DNA of 64,000 nucleotides from Pseudorhodobacter sp. MZDSW-24AT (GTDB lineage Bacteria; Pseudomonadota; Alphaproteobacteria; Rhodobacterales; Rhodobacteraceae). The notes beneath the pieces are model-generated. The model was given only the letters and a program-made list of their open reading frames with translations, was not told where the DNA came from and did not search any database. A program made the position numbers and the translations under genes. Positions within the stretch are counted from its first letter, which is position 1, and every line of letters starts with the position of its first letter. Shown one piece after another: positions 32,430-41,526 of the stretch. The stretch covers positions 173,239 to 237,238 of the forward strand of contig NZ_PGOI01000012.1 in the NCBI RefSeq assembly GCF_002794355.1, written 5' to 3'.

Positions 32430-34007
32430 TTACCGGAAGTGGATCGTGTATTTCGCCCTGATCGCCGCATCGATCTGCGGATCGATGCGAGACCCCGCCT
32501 TGGCCAAAATCGCATTCTTGCGCTCCAGCGCCTTTTCCAGCAACAAGGGCTTGCCCGCCTCGTTCCATTCCTTGGGGCTCATGCGGTTGCCCACCACCGG
32601 ATAGGTATATTCTGTCTGCATCAGCCGCAGCGTCTGCTCCGACCCAAGGTAATGCCCCGGCCCGCCCAGACACACCTCCTTCATCGCCTCGATGCTGGTG
32701 CTGTCCGGCGTCACATCGATCCCGCGCACACAGCGCATCGCCTGTCCCAGAAGATCATCGCCCAGCACCAGCGATTCCAGACAGAACCCGAGCAGGCTCG
32801 CATGCATCCCGACCGCCTCATAACACATGTTCAGCCCTGACAAACCGGCCAGCACATTGGTGATCCCCTGCTCCCAGCCGGCCTGCATGTCAGGCAGTTT
32901 GCTGTCAGAGATGCCGCTCGCCGCGCCGCCCGGCAGCCCATAGAAGTGGTGCATCTGCGCGCAGCCCGCCGTCAGCAAGGCTTGCTCGGCACTCCCCCCC
33001 GACATCGCCCCCGTGCGCAGATCGCTTACGAAAGGCCAGGTGCCAAAGATGCACGGCGCGCCCTTTCGGATCGCATTGGCGTAAACCACCCCCGCCAGAC
33101 ATTCCGCCACCGCCTGCACGATGGTCAGCGCTATGGGCGCGGGCGCGGTGGCCCCCGCCTGGCCCGCGCTCAGCAACAGCATGGGCATCCCCCGCCGGAT
33201 ACAGTCCTCCATCGTGATGCAGGATTCCTCGGCAAACTTCATCGGCGGCACCACAAAGCAGTTGGAATTGCTCACAAAAGGCCGCGCCCGCCACGCCGCC
33301 TCCCCCCCCGCCACCATGTGGATCACGTCAAAGCAATCGGCCACATGCGCAGGGTCACTGAAAGACGTGCCCACATGCTTCACCGTGCCCGCCAGACTGG
33401 CATAGAGCGTATTGAGATCCATGTCGCGGTTGTCCACCACATCACGGCACACCATGGTGCGCTGATAGAAGTGGATATTGTCCAGATGATCCACCAGCCG
33501 CGCCGCGTCATAGAGATCCTGCGCCGTCGAATCGCGATACTCCAGCGTGAACGGGTCCACGATATGCACCGCAGCCCCGGCAGTGCCGTAATGCACATTG
33601 GTCCCGGTCAGATGCAGGTCATGGCGCGGATCGCGCGCGTGCAGCGTGATGTCCCGCGCCGCCACCGCCAGCATGTCCTCCACCAGCGCGCGCGGAAAGC
33701 GCATCCGCCCATCGCTGCCATAGACCGCCCCCGCCGCCGTCATCACCTCCACCCCCGAAGGCGGCGCTTGGCTCAGGCCGATCTCCTCCAGTGCCTGCAA
33801 GGCCGCCGCATGGATCTGCTGCATCCCGGCCTCGCTCAAGGGCCGATACTGCCCCCCCGGCATTCCCGGCCGCACCGGGCGCATCGCATCCGACAAAGGT
33901 GCCGCGCGCAAGGCCACCCGCGCACCCCGCCCCCCCGACCGCCGCGCCCGCGACGGGGCGCAATCCTCGCCCGGCACCGCTGCCAATTCGCCGTCAAACT
34001 CACCCAT
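32430..34007 (-). CDS. MttB-superfamily (trimethylamine/glycine betaine) methyltransferase, non-pyrrolysine type
   Basis: A 525-residue member of the MttB superfamily, which moves a methyl group from a quaternary or tertiary amine to a corrinoid protein. Recognised from the Arg-rich N-terminus, GGQYRPLSEAG, the HYGTAGAAVHIVDP block and the long TIM-barrel body with the SGGSAEQALLTAG region. No in-frame TAG is needed for the family length, so it is the non-pyrrolysine kind, of which the characterised member MtgB uses glycine betaine. A GTG at 34022 is an alternative start, but the ATG at 34007 follows GGGGGAAG. No corrinoid-binding partner is in the window, so the methyl acceptor is an open question. 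Confidence 0.85.
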   Translation of the reverse strand: MGEFDGELAAVPGEDCAPSRARRSGGRGARVALRAAPLSDAMRPVRPGMPGGQYRPLSEAGMQQIHAAALQALEEIGLSQAPPSGVEVMTAAGAVYGSDGRMRFPRALVEDMLAVAARDITLHARDPRHDLHLTGTNVHYGTAGAAVHIVDPFTLEYRDSTAQDLYDAARLVDHLDNIHFYQRTMVCRDVVDNRDMDLNTLYASLAGTVKHVGTSFSDPAHVADCFDVIHMVAGGEAAWRARPFVSNSNCFVVPPMKFAEESCITMEDCIRRGMPMLLLSAGQAGATAPAPIALTIVQAVAECLAGVVYANAIRKGAPCIFGTWPFVSDLRTGAMSGGSAEQALLTAGCAQMHHFYGLPGGAASGISDSKLPDMQAGWEQGITNVLAGLSGLNMCYEAVGMHASLLGFCLESLVLGDDLLGQAMRCVRGIDVTPDSTSIEAMKEVCLGGPGHYLGSEQTLRLMQTEYTYPVVGNRMSPKEWNEAGKPLLLEKALERKNAILAKAGSRIDPQIDAAIRAKYTIHFR

Positions 34008-34037
34008 GGCCGCTTCCCCCACCCTTCATCTGTTCCT

Positions 34038-34068
34038 AAATATCCCGGGGTCCGGGGCAGCGCCCCGG
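34038..34068 (-). repeat. 31-bp hairpin element, copy 1
   Basis: Begins AAATATCCCGGGGTCC and ends in a seven-base-pair stem (34052-34058 with 34062-34068) with a three-base loop. Read on the minus strand the hairpin comes first and ATATTT follows, like a terminator. It lies between the stop of the first dimethylglycine dehydrogenase-like gene and the start of the MttB-family gene. Confidence 0.85.
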
Positions 34069-34074
34069 GGGCGC

Positions 34075-36516
34075 TCACCCGCGCATCCGCTCGGACTCCG
34101 GGTCATACATCGGCACCAAGGACACCTCTGCCCCATAGCGGCGCCCCGCCACCTCGATCTCATACACCGATCCAAGCAGCTCCGCCGTGCTCTGCCCTTC
34201 GCAGGGCACATAGCCCAGCGCCACCGATCCCCCCAGCGCATGGCCGTAATTCGCGCTGGTCACCGGGCCCACGATGCGCCCGTCGCGCACGATGCCCTCA
34301 TTGTGGAACAGCGCCGCCTCGGGATCGCGCACCAGAAACTGGACCAGCCGCCGCCGCAAGCCTGCCTCCTCGCGCCGCAGCACCGCCTCACGCCCGACAA
34401 AACCGGTCTTCTTGCGGCTCACGGCAAAGCCAAGCCCCGCCTCCAGCACATGATCCTCATCGGTGATGTCATGGCCCCAATGCCGATAGGCCTTCTCGAT
34501 CCGGCAGGAATCGAGGGCATGGAGCCCGCAGAGCCGCATCTCGGGCGCCGCCTCCACCAGCGTCTCGAACACATGTGCCGCCTGATCGGTCGGCACATAG
34601 ATCTCCCAGCCCAGCTCGCCCACATAAGACACCCGGTGCGCCCGGGCCAAACCCATGCCGATCTCGATCTCGCGCGCTTGCCCAAAGGGGTGCGCTGCGT
34701 TCGAGAAATCCTGCGGGCTCACCCGGCCCATCACCCCGCGCGCCTCGGGCCCCATCACACACAGCACCGCCTCTGCGGCCGTCACATCCGTCACCACCGC
34801 AAAGGCCTCGCCGATATGCGCCCGCAGCCAGGCCAGATTGCGCGTCAAGGTCGCCCCCGGCACCACCAGCAGATAGGCGGTCTCAGAGAGCCGTGTCACC
34901 GTCAGATCCGCCTCGATCCCCCCGGCGTTCGTCAACATCATCGTATAGACGATCCGCCCCACCGGCACATCCATCTGGGCCGAGCAGACCCGGTTCAGCA
35001 CCGCACAGGCATCGCGCCCTTCCACCCGGATCTTGCCGAAACTGGTCATGTCGAACAGGCCAACACCGCCGCGCACCGCCCTATGCTCGGCGCGCTGGTT
35101 CTCGAACCAGTTCTGCCGCTGCCAGCCATGGCGATAGGCCGGCTCCTGACCGGGCGCGGCAAACCAGTTCGCGCGCTCCCAGCCCGCCACCTCGCCAAAC
35201 ACCGCCCCCCGCGCGGCCAAGGCCTCATGCAACGGACTGCGCCGCACCCCCCGGCTGGTCGCCATCTGGCGATAGGGGTAGTGATCGGCATAAAGCAAGC
35301 CCAGCGTCTCGCTCACCCGCTCGCGCAAATAGCGGCGGTTCTTCTGAAAGGGTTGCGCGCGGCGCACATCCACCTCCCACAGATCAAAGGGCGGCGCACC
35401 TTCGGTGATCCAATGCGCCAGCGCCATCCCCGCGCCCCCGCTGCTGGCAATCCCGATGGAATTATACCCCGCCGCCACCCAATAGCCCTGCACCTCCGGC
35501 GCTGGCCCCAGATAATAGCGGTCATCGGGCGTGAAGCTCTCCGGCCCGTTGAAAAACGTGTGAATGCCCGCGGTCTGGAACAGCGGCATCCGCGCCATCG
35601 CCGCTTCCAGAATGGGCTGGAAATGGTCCCAATCCTCGGGCAGCGTGTCAAACTCGAAATCCGCCCGGATGCCCCCCATGCCCCAAGGCTTGGCCTTGGG
35701 CTCAAAGGCGCCAAGCATCATCTTCCCGGCATCCGATTTGTAATAGGCGCATTCATCGGGCACCCGCAGCACCGGCAAATGGCCCAGACCCTCCACCGGC
35801 TCGGTCACCAGATAGAAATGCTCACAGGCATGCAAGGGCAGCGTCACACCACTCTGCGCCGCCAGATCGCGCCCCCACATGCCGCCGCAATTGATCACCA
35901 CATCGGCGTCAATCCGCCCCGGCCCCTCGGGCCCGTGATACGCCACCCCCGTCACCCGGCCCGCCGTCACGCAGACCCGGTCCACCCGCACCCCTTCGGC
36001 AATCACCGCCCCGCGCATCCGCGCGCCCTTGGCCAAGGCCATCGCGATATTGGCCGGATCACATTGCCCATCCAGCGGCAGATGCACCCCCCCCACCGCA
36101 TCCGATACTGTCAGATGCGGATACATCGCCTTGATCTCACCGGGCGAGATCTCCTGCACCTCCACATCGAAAATCCGCGCCAGCGTCGCCTGCCGGCGCA
36201 ACTCCTCCATCCGGTCCGCCGTCAAGGCCACCGAGATCGACCCCACCTGCCGCATCCCCGTGGCAATGCCGGTCTCCGCCTCCAACCCCAGATAAAGCCC
36301 TGCCGAATAGCGCGCGAGCCGGGTCATGTTGGCACTGCCGCGCAACTGCCCGATCAACCCCGCCGCATGCCAGGTCGTCCCCGACGTCAGCCGCTTGCGC
36401 TCCAACAGCACGATGTCGCGCCACCCCGCCTTGGCCAGATGATAGGCCACCGAACAGCCGGAAATGCCGCCCCCGATGATCACCGCCCGCGCTTTCTCCG
36501 GCACACCCACCTGCAT
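34075..36516 (-). CDS. Dimethylglycine dehydrogenase-type FAD/folate oxidoreductase (paralogue 1)
   Basis: An 813-residue fusion. The N-terminal half is a DAO-type FAD domain (VIIGGGISGCSVAYHL), with TTWHAAGL around residue 50, whose His is the covalent FAD site in mammalian dimethylglycine and sarcosine dehydrogenases. After a short central FAO-type domain the C-terminal half is a GcvT folate-binding domain (GVGLFDMTSFGKIRVEG, then GELGWEIYVP) that accepts the methylene group on tetrahydrofolate. Predicted reaction: oxidative N-demethylation of dimethylglycine, sarcosine or a related N-methyl compound. The exact substrate is not certain. Confidence 0.87.
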   Translation of the reverse strand: MQVGVPEKARAVIIGGGISGCSVAYHLAKAGWRDIVLLERKRLTSGTTWHAAGLIGQLRGSANMTRLARYSAGLYLGLEAETGIATGMRQVGSISVALTADRMEELRRQATLARIFDVEVQEISPGEIKAMYPHLTVSDAVGGVHLPLDGQCDPANIAMALAKGARMRGAVIAEGVRVDRVCVTAGRVTGVAYHGPEGPGRIDADVVINCGGMWGRDLAAQSGVTLPLHACEHFYLVTEPVEGLGHLPVLRVPDECAYYKSDAGKMMLGAFEPKAKPWGMGGIRADFEFDTLPEDWDHFQPILEAAMARMPLFQTAGIHTFFNGPESFTPDDRYYLGPAPEVQGYWVAAGYNSIGIASSGGAGMALAHWITEGAPPFDLWEVDVRRAQPFQKNRRYLRERVSETLGLLYADHYPYRQMATSRGVRRSPLHEALAARGAVFGEVAGWERANWFAAPGQEPAYRHGWQRQNWFENQRAEHRAVRGGVGLFDMTSFGKIRVEGRDACAVLNRVCSAQMDVPVGRIVYTMMLTNAGGIEADLTVTRLSETAYLLVVPGATLTRNLAWLRAHIGEAFAVVTDVTAAEAVLCVMGPEARGVMGRVSPQDFSNAAHPFGQAREIEIGMGLARAHRVSYVGELGWEIYVPTDQAAHVFETLVEAAPEMRLCGLHALDSCRIEKAYRHWGHDITDEDHVLEAGLGFAVSRKKTGFVGREAVLRREEAGLRRRLVQFLVRDPEAALFHNEGIVRDGRIVGPVTSANYGHALGGSVALGYVPCEGQSTAELLGSVYEIEVAGRRYGAEVSLVPMYDPESERMRG

Positions 36517-36533
36517 CCCCTTTATCTTGGCTC

Positions 36534-36564
36534 AAATATCCCGGGGTCCGGGGCAGAGCCCCGG
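36534..36564 (-). repeat. 31-bp hairpin element, copy 2
   Basis: Same 31 bases as copy 1 except one base in the loop. The stem is 36548-36554 with 36558-36564. Similarity to copy 3 extends further upstream (TTATCTTGGCT before the core). It lies between the two dehydrogenase paralogues. Confidence 0.85.
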
Positions 36565-36573
36565 TCCACCCGC

Positions 36574-39015
36574 TCATTCCCGCAAGCGCCTGTTCTGCGG
36601 GTCCCACACGGGCTGGTCCGGCAAGACCTCCGCCGCCACCCGGTCGCCGAACACCTCCACCTCCACCACCGTGCCCGGCACCGCCAGATCGGCGCGCAAC
36701 ATCCCCAGCGCAAGACAGGCCTCCACCCGGTGGCCATAGCCGCTGCTGGTGGTCTCCCCCACCACCTCGCCCCCCTGCCAGAGCGTCGACATATAGGGGG
36801 GATCATAAGCCTCAGCCGCCACCCGCAAGGTGACAAAGCGCTTGGTCACCCCCGCCTGCCGCTCCGCCATCAAGGCCGCGCGCCCGCGAAACGCGGGCTT
36901 GTCCCAATCGACAAACCGCTCCAGCCCGCCCTGAAGCACGGTGTAATCGGTCGACAGATCGCCTTTCCAGGCGCGATACCCTTTCTCAAGCCGCAACGCG
37001 TTCAGCGCAAACATCCCGAACGGCCGCAGCCCATGCGCGCGCCCTGCCGCCCAGATCGCATCCCAGACCGCAGGCGTGTCGGCCACCCGCGAATGCACCT
37101 CCCAGCCCAGCTCACCGGCAAAGCTCACCCGCATCAGCAAGACCTCGGCCCCGGCAATCCGCGCCCCTTGCCAGCTCAGCCATGGCCGCGCCAGATCGCC
37201 GTCACAGACCGCGCCCAGCACCGCCCGCGCCTTCGGTCCGGTCACGATCTGCGTGCTCCACGCCGCACTCTCATCCTCAAGGCTCAGCCCCGGCGCCAGA
37301 TGCCGCTGCAACCAGTCCCGGTCATGCGCCTGCGCCGTCGCCGCGGTGATCAGCATCAGCGTGTCTTCCGCAAGCCGCGCCACCGACATCTCGGTGACGA
37401 TCCGCCCCTTGTCATCGGCGAAATAGGCAAGCCCCAGCCGCCCCACCCCCGGCACCTTGCCGGTGATCTGCCGCGACAGCCACTCCGCCGCCCCCGCGCC
37501 CTTGATCACAAAGCGCGAAAACCCCGGCAAATCCAGCAGGCCACAGCCATCCCGCACCGCTTCGCACTCGGCCTGCACCGCCCGCGCCCAGGGCCCGTTC
37601 CGCGCCCAGGTCCGCTGCGCCGCCTCCCCGGTGTCATCGCCCGGCTGCGCATACCACAAGGCCCGCTCCCACCCGTTATAGGGCCCGAACTGCGCCCCCA
37701 GCGCCGCCACCCGGTCATGCACCGCCGAGAGCTGCTGCATCCGCCCCGCAGGCCAGACATGATGCGGGAAATGGATGGCATATTCATGCCCATACACCTC
37801 CATCCCCTTGGCCACGCAGTAGTCGTGATCCTCCCAGCCGGTAAAGCGGCGCGGATCACAGGACCACATGTCCCACTCCGTCGCCCCTTCGGTCACCCAT
37901 TCCGCAAGCACCTTGCCCGCCCCCCCGGCCTGACAAATGCCAAAGGTGAACACCGCCGCCTCAAAGGCATGGGGCACCCCCGGCATCGGCCCGATCAAGG
38001 GATTGCCGTCCGGCGTATAGGGGATGGGCCCGTTGATCACCTTCTGCAAATTGGCCTCGGCCAACAGCGGGACCCGCGCCATCGCATCCTGAATCTGAAA
38101 CTCCAGCCGCTCCAGATCATCGGGAAACAGCTGAAAGCTGAAATCCTCCGGCATCGGATCATCCGGCGTCGCCCAATGCGCGCGGCACGGGTTCTCATAG
38201 GGCCCAAGATTGAACCCCATCTTCTCCTGCCGCAGGTAGTAGCTCGAATCGACATCGCGCAAGAGCGGCAACTTGTGCCCCACCTCCGCCGTCCAGGCCA
38301 CAAGCGCGGGGATGGTGTCGAACAGCAGATACTGATGGCTCATCACCATCATCGGCACCCGGCGACCGAACATCCGCCCCACCTCGGCCGCATAATATCC
38401 GCCTGCATTCACCACATAGTCACAGCGGATCTCGCCCTTGGGCGTGCTCAGCACCCAGTCCGCCCCGGTCCAGCGCGCCGCCGTCACCGGGCAGAACCGC
38501 TCCACATGCGCCCCCAGATCCCGCGCCCCCTTGGCCAGCGCCTGCGTCAACTGCGCCGGATCGATGTCCCCGTCACAAGGGTCATAGAGCGCCCCCGTCA
38601 GATCATGCGTCTCCACAAAAGGATAGCGGCTGCGGATCTCCTCGGGGCTCAGGATCTCCAGATCCATCCCCTGAGAGCGCCCCATCCCCACCACCCGCTT
38701 GAACTCCAGCAAGCGCTCGGCGCTATGTCCCAGGCGCACCGATCCGGTGACGTTGTAAGTCATCGGATAGCCCACCCGCGCCCCCAGATCGCGGTAAAGG
38801 CCCGCTGAATAGCGCTGCATGTTCATGATCGACCAGCTCGACGAAAACGTCGGCACATTGCCCGCCGCATGCCACGTGCTGCCCGCCGTCAGCTCGTTCT
38901 TCTCCAGCAAGACGCAGTCCCGCCAGCCCGCCAAAGCCAGATGGTACAGACACGACGCGCCAACCGCCCCGCCCCCGATGATCACCACCCGCGCTTGCGA
39001 CGGCAGTCCAGCCAT
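36574..39015 (-). CDS. Dimethylglycine dehydrogenase-type FAD/folate oxidoreductase (paralogue 2)
   Basis: Also 813 residues with the same domain order as paralogue 1: an FAD-binding DAO domain (VVIIGGGAVGASCLYHL), STWHAAGNV with the likely covalent-FAD His, a central domain, and a C-terminal GcvT folate domain (GLLDLPGFSRFVIKG, GELGWEVHS). The paralogues are clearly different in sequence, so they should have different substrates or act in sequence. The ATG at 39015 follows GGGAGG. It is the first gene of the minus-strand cluster, just across from the LysR regulator. Confidence 0.87.
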   Translation of the reverse strand: MAGLPSQARVVIIGGGAVGASCLYHLALAGWRDCVLLEKNELTAGSTWHAAGNVPTFSSSWSIMNMQRYSAGLYRDLGARVGYPMTYNVTGSVRLGHSAERLLEFKRVVGMGRSQGMDLEILSPEEIRSRYPFVETHDLTGALYDPCDGDIDPAQLTQALAKGARDLGAHVERFCPVTAARWTGADWVLSTPKGEIRCDYVVNAGGYYAAEVGRMFGRRVPMMVMSHQYLLFDTIPALVAWTAEVGHKLPLLRDVDSSYYLRQEKMGFNLGPYENPCRAHWATPDDPMPEDFSFQLFPDDLERLEFQIQDAMARVPLLAEANLQKVINGPIPYTPDGNPLIGPMPGVPHAFEAAVFTFGICQAGGAGKVLAEWVTEGATEWDMWSCDPRRFTGWEDHDYCVAKGMEVYGHEYAIHFPHHVWPAGRMQQLSAVHDRVAALGAQFGPYNGWERALWYAQPGDDTGEAAQRTWARNGPWARAVQAECEAVRDGCGLLDLPGFSRFVIKGAGAAEWLSRQITGKVPGVGRLGLAYFADDKGRIVTEMSVARLAEDTLMLITAATAQAHDRDWLQRHLAPGLSLEDESAAWSTQIVTGPKARAVLGAVCDGDLARPWLSWQGARIAGAEVLLMRVSFAGELGWEVHSRVADTPAVWDAIWAAGRAHGLRPFGMFALNALRLEKGYRAWKGDLSTDYTVLQGGLERFVDWDKPAFRGRAALMAERQAGVTKRFVTLRVAAEAYDPPYMSTLWQGGEVVGETTSSGYGHRVEACLALGMLRADLAVPGTVVEVEVFGDRVAAEVLPDQPVWDPQNRRLRE

Positions 39016-39142
39016 GCCCCAGCCTCCCAAAGGTTCAAGGTCCCGCACCTGTCCCCGCACTATCCGCCCCGCACAGCCGCCATTCAATTCGCCCGCAGCT
39101 TGGCTATTGATCGGAAACTTCGATCAGGCTTTATCTTGGCTG

Positions 39143-39173
39143 AAATATCCCGGGGTCCGGGGCAGCGCCCCGG
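39143..39173. repeat. 31-bp hairpin element, copy 3
   Basis: Same 31 bases as copies 1 and 2 and in the same orientation; the stem is 39157-39163 with 39167-39173. It lies in the divergent gap between paralogue 2 and lysR, so here it is upstream of both genes and not behind one. Confidence 0.85.
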
Positions 39174-39196
39174 CGGCCAATCACAGGAGCCACCCG

Positions 39197-40057
39197 ATGC
39201 AGATCGAGCAAATCGACACCTTCCTCGACCTGATCGAAACCCGCAGCTTTCACCGCACGGCCGAACGGCTGGGCCTCACCCAATCCACCGTCTCCGCCCG
39301 TCTGGTGGCGCTGGAACAGGCGGTCGGCGCCCGCCTCTTCACCCGCTCGCGCGCCGGCGCACAGCTCACCACCGAAGGCCTGAAGCTCGAACCCCACGCC
39401 CGCCTCCTGCGGCAGGAATGGACGATGGCCCGCCGCGCGGTGCTGGCCAATGGCACCGCCGCACTCACCTTGCGCATCGGCGTGCAGAATGATCTGGCCC
39501 CCGCTCATCTGGGCGCGCTCGTCGCCGATTTCCGCGCCTTGCTGCCCCAGGCCGCGCTCTATATCGAACCCGATTACTCCACCCAGATGTGCGCCGATCT
39601 GGTGACAGGCACGCTCGACGTCGCACTGCTCTTCACGCCCAAACCACAGCCCGACCTCTATTTCGAAAGCCTCGCCGAACTCCCCTATCGTCTGATTTCA
39701 ACCCGTGCCGACACCCTGGCCACCCTTGCGCCAGAAACCTATGTCAGCGCGAATTTCTCGCCCGCATTCGAGGCCGCGCACCGCCAGCTGTTGCCCCATC
39801 TCGCGGCCACAGCGCTCTCGGTGGGCCAAAGCAGCGCCGTGGCGCTGTTGCTCGCGCAGATGGGCGGCGCGGGCTATGTGATGGACTCGCAAGCGCGCGC
39901 GCTGACAGCGGCGGGAGGCTACCATCTGGTGCCCGATGCGCCGGTGATCCACCAGCCGGTCTACGGCGCCATCCATCTGCGCAACCGCACCGCCACCACC
40001 CACAAACGCCTGATGCACTGCGCGCGCCGCAGGCTCAACACCCCCGGCGCGCGCTAA
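39197..40057 (+). CDS. LysR-family transcriptional regulator
   Basis: A 286-residue regulator. The N-terminal winged helix-turn-helix is typical (FLDLIETRSFHRTAERL, TQSTVSARLVALEQAVG), followed by a substrate-binding domain that senses an inducer. The ATG at 39197 has AGGAG eight bases upstream. It is divergent from the flavoprotein cluster, the usual position for a LysR protein that controls the adjacent operon. The inducer could be a pathway substrate, but this is an inference. Confidence 0.92.
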   Translation: MQIEQIDTFLDLIETRSFHRTAERLGLTQSTVSARLVALEQAVGARLFTRSRAGAQLTTEGLKLEPHARLLRQEWTMARRAVLANGTAALTLRIGVQNDLAPAHLGALVADFRALLPQAALYIEPDYSTQMCADLVTGTLDVALLFTPKPQPDLYFESLAELPYRLISTRADTLATLAPETYVSANFSPAFEAAHRQLLPHLAATALSVGQSSAVALLLAQMGGAGYVMDSQARALTAAGGYHLVPDAPVIHQPVYGAIHLRNRTATTHKRLMHCARRRLNTPGAR

Positions 40058-40081
40058 AGGCTGCGGCGCAGCCCTGTCAGA

Positions 40082-40125
40082 CCGGGGCCCGAAAAAGCGT
40101 CGCTTTTTCGTCCTTGTCCCCCCGG
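40082..40125. terminator. Nested bidirectional terminator between lysR and preA
   Basis: An inner hairpin with A- and T-rich arms (40091-40099 with 40101-40109) sits within outer arms CCGGGG (40082-40087) and CCCCGG (40120-40125). The gap is convergent, so it can stop both transcripts. A related nested hairpin is found at 47569. Confidence 0.8.
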
Positions 40126-40152
40126 CATCACAGATCCTTGGTCCGAACCGCC

Positions 40153-41454
40153 CTACTCTGCGGCTTGCACGCTCGGATTGTTCGGATGCGCCGTCCAGTT
40201 TGCGTAATCGCCCACGGTCGCCCCGGTGCGCGGGTCCACCGCGCCTTTCGGCAGTTCCACCATGGTGATGCAATTCTCCACCGGACAGACATTGACGCAC
40301 AGGTTGCACGCCACGCATTCCTCCTCGATCACCTCGAACACCCGCCCCGGCTTCATCGCGATCGCCTGATGGCTGGTGTCTTCGCAGGCCGCATAGCAGC
40401 GCCCGCACTTGATGCAATCGTCCTGATTGATCTGTGCCTTGGTCACATAATTCAGGTTCAGATACTGCCAGTCGGTCACATTGGGCACCGCGCGCCCCAC
40501 CAGATCGGCGGTCGAGGCAAAGCCTTTCTCATCCATGTATTGCGACAGGCCCGAGATCATTTCCTGCACGATCTTGAAGCCATAGGTCATCGCCGCCGTG
40601 CACACCTGCACATTGCCCGCCCCCAGCGCCATGAACTCCGCCGCATCGCGCCACGTGGTGACCCCGCCGATGCCCGAAATCGGCAGCCCACGCGTCTCGG
40701 CACTGCGCGCAATCTCGGCCACCATGTTCAGCGCGATCGGCTTCACCGCCGGGCCGCAATAGCCGCCATGGGTGCCCTTGCCATCGATCATCGGCTCGGG
40801 GCTGAAGCTGTCAAGGTTCACGCTTGTGATCGAGTTGATCGTGTTGATCAGGCTCACCGCATCCGCCCCGCCCCGCTTGGCCGCCTCGGCGGGCTTGCGG
40901 ATGTCCGAGATATTGGGCGTGAGCTTCACGATACAGGGCATCCGGCTGTGAGTCTTCACCCAGCGCGTCACCATCTCGATATATTCCGGCACCTGCCCCA
41001 CGGCAGAGCCCATGCCGCGCTCGGCCATCCCATGCGGACAGCCGAAATTCAGCTCGACCCCATCGGCCTCGGTGTCCTCGATCCGGTGCAGGATGTCTTT
41101 CCAGGACTCCTCGTCACAGGGCACCATCAGGCTTATGATCAGCGCGCGGTCCTTGTAATCGCGCTTGACCGATTTGATCTCGCGCAGGTTCACCTCCAGC
41201 GGGCGGTCGGTGATCAGTTCGATGTTGTTCAGGCCCAGCAGGCGGCGGTCCGCCCCCCAGATCGCGCCATAGCGCGGGCCGTTGACGTTCACCACCGGCG
41301 GCCCCTCTGCGCCAAGGGTCTTCCAGACCACGCCGCCCCAGCCCGCCTCAAAGGCGCGGCGGACGTTGTATTCCTTGTCGGTCGGCGGGGCAGAAGCCAG
41401 CCAGAACGGGTTGGGGGATTTGATGCCGATGAAATCCGTGGCAAGATCAGCCAT
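40153..41454 (-). CDS. preA: NAD-dependent dihydropyrimidine dehydrogenase subunit PreA
   Basis: Catalytic subunit that reduces uracil or thymine in the first step of reductive pyrimidine breakdown; 433 residues. The N-terminal part is a DHOD-like FMN barrel with ELNFGCPHGMAERGMG. The C-terminus has a pair of 4Fe-4S motifs, CIKCGRCYAACEDTSH and CVACNLCVNVCP, that take electrons from PreT. PreT is encoded two genes upstream, with a DedA gene between. No dihydropyrimidinase gene is in the window. Confidence 0.93.
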   Translation of the reverse strand: MADLATDFIGIKSPNPFWLASAPPTDKEYNVRRAFEAGWGGVVWKTLGAEGPPVVNVNGPRYGAIWGADRRLLGLNNIELITDRPLEVNLREIKSVKRDYKDRALIISLMVPCDEESWKDILHRIEDTEADGVELNFGCPHGMAERGMGSAVGQVPEYIEMVTRWVKTHSRMPCIVKLTPNISDIRKPAEAAKRGGADAVSLINTINSITSVNLDSFSPEPMIDGKGTHGGYCGPAVKPIALNMVAEIARSAETRGLPISGIGGVTTWRDAAEFMALGAGNVQVCTAAMTYGFKIVQEMISGLSQYMDEKGFASTADLVGRAVPNVTDWQYLNLNYVTKAQINQDDCIKCGRCYAACEDTSHQAIAMKPGRVFEVIEEECVACNLCVNVCPVENCITMVELPKGAVDPRTGATVGDYANWTAHPNNPSVQAAE

Positions 41455-41526
41455 GTCAGTTCTCCATGCGATGCGTCACAGGTCGGCCTTGGCCGCCCTG
41501 ACGTCTGATGTTTTTGAAAGGAGTGC

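Noticed and set aside
32430..34007. Pyrrolysine-containing MttB
   Set aside because: The frame is continuous at full family length and no internal TAG is read through, so it is the non-pyrrolysine form.
34006..38808. A 1600-codon plus-strand frame opposite the two dehydrogenase genes
   Set aside because: It is antisense to two well-supported genes and has a low-complexity His/Pro/Arg composition with no domain. It reflects high GC at third positions.
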